Below, piece by piece: positions 61,213 through 64,000 of a DNA stretch of 64,000 bases. The stretch is from DATEDA01 sp963827595. Its GTDB lineage: Bacteria; Pseudomonadota; Gammaproteobacteria; Burkholderiales; SG8-39. The DNA is taken from assembly GCA_963827595.1 (NCBI GenBank), contig CAWHBT010000005.1, positions 1 to 64,000 of the forward strand, given 5' to 3'. The notes beneath the pieces are model-generated. The model ran no database searches. It worked only from the letters and a program-made list of their open reading frames with translations, and was not told the origin of the DNA. The first letter of the stretch is position 1. The number at the start of each line of letters is the position of its first letter. The translations under genes and the position numbers were made by a program.

Positions 61213-61893
61213 GTGATTTCCGGACCCAGAGCGAGACTCGCCGCCATCACGATCGCCGTCCTGCTGATCGGGACGGTGCTCGCCTACGCGGTGCTGCGCG
61301 GGTACCGGACGCACGCGGCGCAGGGTGTCGTGACGGCGCTCGTGGCGGAGACGAGCACGCGGCTGCGCGACGCGCTGGCCGCGGATGCGCGGGCCGCGCC
61401 GGCGGCGGCCGCCCGCCGGCTGGACGATCAGGCCGACGAGATCGACCAGCGCCTCGCCGCCTTGCATCGCGTGCGGCCCGCGCCGGACCGCGCCTTGGTC
61501 GACGCTGCCGACCTCTACATGGTGACCGCGCGCGAGCTCGTCCGGCGGACCGCGGCCAGCCTCCGCTACCGGGAGTCGTTCGCGGCGAGCACGGGCGCGT
61601 TGCGCGCCCTGGCCGAGACCGCCGACCGTCGCTCCGGAGTGTGGATCGGGCGGGTGATCAGCGCGAAGGAGCAGGCGGAGCGCGACTACTCCGACTACCG
61701 GCGCGCGCTCGATGCAATGGTGAGCCTGCTGGAGTCTCTCGCCGAGCCGCGCGCGCGCCTCGCGCGGCAGATCGATCCCGCGATGCTGGTCGAGGAGGCG
61801 CTACGCGCGGAGGCCGAGGCGCGCGCGCGCGAGGCCGCGAAGCGCGCGGCCGATCAGCTCGACCAGGCGCGGCGGCTCGCGAGCCGCCAGTAG
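61213..61893 (+). CDS. Membrane-anchored helical protein, unknown
   Basis: 226 residues from GTG 61213. One N-terminal membrane span (ARLAAITIAVLLIGTVLAYA), then an almost entirely helical, Ala/Arg/Asp-rich domain: LDDQADEIDQRLAALHRVRP, LVRRTAASLRYRESFAASTG, and a final AREAAKRAADQLDQARRLAS likely to form a coiled coil. The layout recalls periplasmic sensor or methyl-accepting helical bundles, but no signalling domain follows. Convergent with the lipocalin gene (2-nt gap). No family recognised. Confidence 0.72.
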   Translation: MISGPRARLAAITIAVLLIGTVLAYAVLRGYRTHAAQGVVTALVAETSTRLRDALAADARAAPAAAARRLDDQADEIDQRLAALHRVRPAPDRALVDAADLYMVTARELVRRTAASLRYRESFAASTGALRALAETADRRSGVWIGRVISAKEQAERDYSDYRRALDAMVSLLESLAEPRARLARQIDPAMLVEEALRAEAEARAREAAKRAADQLDQARRLASRQ

Positions 61894-61895
61894 CG

Positions 61896-62468
61896 CTACA
61901 GGCCGTTCTGGACGCTGCGGACGAGCCGCGTCGTGTCGAAGCCGCGTTCGGTGGCGCGCCGGAGGAGGCGGTTGTACGTTTCCTCGCTCATGTGGCGCTC
62001 GCGCGACAAGATCCAGAGCCGCGACTGCGAGGCGTCGCCGACCATCGCGTAGCTATAGTCGCCCGCGAGCTCGATCAGGCGATAGGTGCCCCACATCCAC
62101 GGCGCCCAGCCGATCAGGTCCGGCCGCACGTAGAGCTCGCCCGGGTTCTGGTCGCCGTGCGAGACGTCGAGGAGGCCGATGTCCATGATCCAGGACCGGT
62201 TCTCCGCGAAGCACTGATAGACGATGGAAACGTCGCCGTCGACGCGCCGGAGAAAAGTCATCACGGTATCGGCGGCACAGTTCCGCTCCTGGAACGTCGG
62301 CAGCCGGGCGATCTCGTAATAGCGTCCCTCGTACCGCAGGTACTCCAGCCTGACGATCTCGGATTGCCCCGCCGCTTGGGGAGTCTGCGACTGCACCTGC
62401 GCCAGCGCGCCACCCGTCGCGAGCGTGAACACAGCCGCGCCAACGACCCCTAGCCATCCGGTTTTCAT
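61896..62468 (-). CDS. blc: Bacterial lipocalin (Blc-like)
   Basis: 190 residues with a Sec signal (VVGAAVFTLATGGALAQ) but no lipobox Cys, unlike E. coli Blc, so it should be soluble in the periplasm. Lipocalin start RYEGRYYEIARLPTFQERNC (GxYYEIAR in place of GxWYEIAR), strand ELYVRPDLIGWAPWMWGTYR, and the classic ending SRLWILSRERHMSEETYNRL with RRATERGFDTTRLV. Blc binds fatty acids and lysophospholipids. The change of the conserved Trp to Tyr is notable. Confidence 0.9.
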   Translation of the reverse strand: MKTGWLGVVGAAVFTLATGGALAQVQSQTPQAAGQSEIVRLEYLRYEGRYYEIARLPTFQERNCAADTVMTFLRRVDGDVSIVYQCFAENRSWIMDIGLLDVSHGDQNPGELYVRPDLIGWAPWMWGTYRLIELAGDYSYAMVGDASQSRLWILSRERHMSEETYNRLLRRATERGFDTTRLVRSVQNGL

Positions 62469-62569
62469 GAGCTTTCCCCTCGAAGCGTAACGTTCTCATT
62501 GTGCAAGCTTTTCAGGCACTTTTCCAGCCGCGACGCGGCGCCGGGCGTGAAAAACCCACGGGCGGAGCG

Positions 62570-63372
62570 CTAGAGCCAGGCGGCCAGGGCCTGCTCGGAC
62601 GCCTCCCAAAGGACTTCGGCCAGCCGGCCGTCGCGCGCCCGGCGCGACGGCGTTGCCGCCTGGCAATCGACGAAGTAAGCGCCGGTGACCCCCGCGGCGT
62701 CCGGCGCGGTCGCGAGGTACACGGACGTGCGCGCGCCGCGCGCGACGTCGCCTCCGCCCATGCCGAAGCCGGCGCGCAGCAGCTTGGTCGCGATCACGCC
62801 GGGGTGCAGACAGTTCGCCGTGACGCGCGTGCCGGTCAGGCGCTTCGCCAGCGCGACCGTGAAGAGAACGTTCGCGAGCTTCGACGTGCTGTACGCGCCA
62901 TACCCGGTGTAGCCGCGCGCCAGGGAGAGGTCGGCCACTTCGATCTCGCTGCTCCCGTGCGCCATCGAGGCGACCGTCACGACTCGCCCCTGCGGCGCGC
63001 GCTTCACGGCCGCGAGCAAGTGATGCGTCAGCAGGAACGGGGCGAAGTGGTTGACGGCCATGGTCGTCTCGAGGCCGTCGGGCGTGAGCCGGCGCGTGTC
63101 CATGTAGACGCCGGCGTTGTTGAGCAGCACGTCGAGCGCGGGTGCCGTCGCCGCGACGCTCCCCGCGAGCGCCACGATCTCCGCCATCCGCGCGAGGTCC
63201 GCGACGACCGGCTCGACGGAAGCACCGGGCGTGCTACGCGCGATGCGCTGCGCGGCGGCGCCGGCCTTGTCGGCGTTCCGGCCATGGACCAGCACCCGCA
63301 GCCCTTGCGCCGCGAGCTGCCGCGCGGTCTCGAACCCGATGCCGTCCGTCGCGCCGGTGACGAGCGCCGTCT

Positions 63373-63376
<4 letters not shown>
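62570..63376 (-). CDS. SDR oxidoreductase 3 (retinol-dehydrogenase-like)
   Basis: 268 residues from TTG 63376, which overlaps the stop of the OYE gene as TTGA. ALVTGATDGIGFETARQLAA, VLVHGRNADKAG, VLLNNAGVYMDTRR, VVTVASMAHGSS, catalytic YSTSKLANVLFTVALAKRL and ANCLHPGVIATKLL. Classical SDR with NADP preference suggested by HGRN after beta-2. Coupled to an ene-reductase-type gene, so the two probably act in succession on an unsaturated or carbonyl compound. Confidence 0.9.

Positions 63377-64000
<624 letters not shown>

Overview
The window is a very GC-rich (roughly two-thirds G+C by eye), densely coded stretch of bacterial chromosome. I see no rRNA, tRNA, CRISPR, phage or insertion sequence. 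Four orphan Bug/TctC-type solute receptors, a LivM-LivG fusion, many GTGA/ATGA overlapping gene pairs and a short translatable intergenic repeat point to a betaproteobacterium of Burkholderiales type. That placement is an inference from gene content. The lifestyle suggested is a soil or water heterotroph that scavenges many organic acids, aromatics, polyamines and sulfonate-like compounds.

Layout. 0-7.7 kb (minus): a branched-chain-type ABC transporter (LivK, H, M, G, F) co-directional with a ferredoxin/flavin reductase, a VOC dioxygenase-like protein and a SnoaL-like protein, preceded by a lone NMT1-type receptor. 7.8-11.1 kb (plus): LLM monooxygenase, flavin reductase, IclR regulator and FAH-family hydrolase behind a palindrome-rich promoter. 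11.2-14.0 kb (minus): a small unknown protein, a Bug receptor, RidA and a second FAH hydrolase. 14.0-20.6 kb: FkbM methyltransferase, YceI, CDP-alcohol phosphatidyltransferase, a zinc-less MDR dehydrogenase, a PTPS-like protein with an altered active site, a GT4 glycosyltransferase, a methyltransferase and a RibD-type reductase. I read this as a candidate uncharacterised pathway for a modified pterin or flavin-precursor glycoside. 20.8-24.1 kb: a NitT/TauT ABC transporter with two permeases. 24.3-31.2 kb (plus): two dehydrogenases, separated by a 60-bp tandem repeat, then a second Liv transporter with a LivM-LivG fusion. 31.3-36.8 kb (minus): aminobutyraldehyde-type dehydrogenase with a polyamine transporter (PotA-D type). 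37.0-41.2 kb (minus): CoA ligase, Rieske oxygenase alpha and beta, and an SDR. 41.3-47.3 kb: Bug receptors, sulfatase, small exported protein, EthD-like protein, SDR and amidohydrolase. 47.4-51.0 kb: a manganese (yybP-ykoY) riboswitch with terminator, a P2-type ATPase and a UspA protein. 51.0-56.4 kb: patatin lipoprotein, asnS, class II aldolase, Bug receptor, exported methyltransferase-like protein and a small exported repeat protein. 56.4-61.0 kb (minus): another two-permease NitT/TauT transporter with a MetE-type protein. 61.2-64.0 kb: a membrane-anchored helical protein, lipocalin, SDR and an OYE-family flavoprotein cut by the edge.

Sequence quality. Eight genes need ten frame corrections, and every one resolves as a single extra base. 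Seven of the ten lie between 0.7 and 6.8 kb. I treat these mainly as sequence or assembly errors, and the gene extents given are the repaired ones.

The most interesting points are the pterin-like cluster with its PTPS homologue lacking the catalytic Cys, His and one zinc His; the Mn2+ riboswitch controlling a P-type ATPase; and the repeat that forms a 20-codon reading frame joined by ATGA overlaps to the gene downstream.
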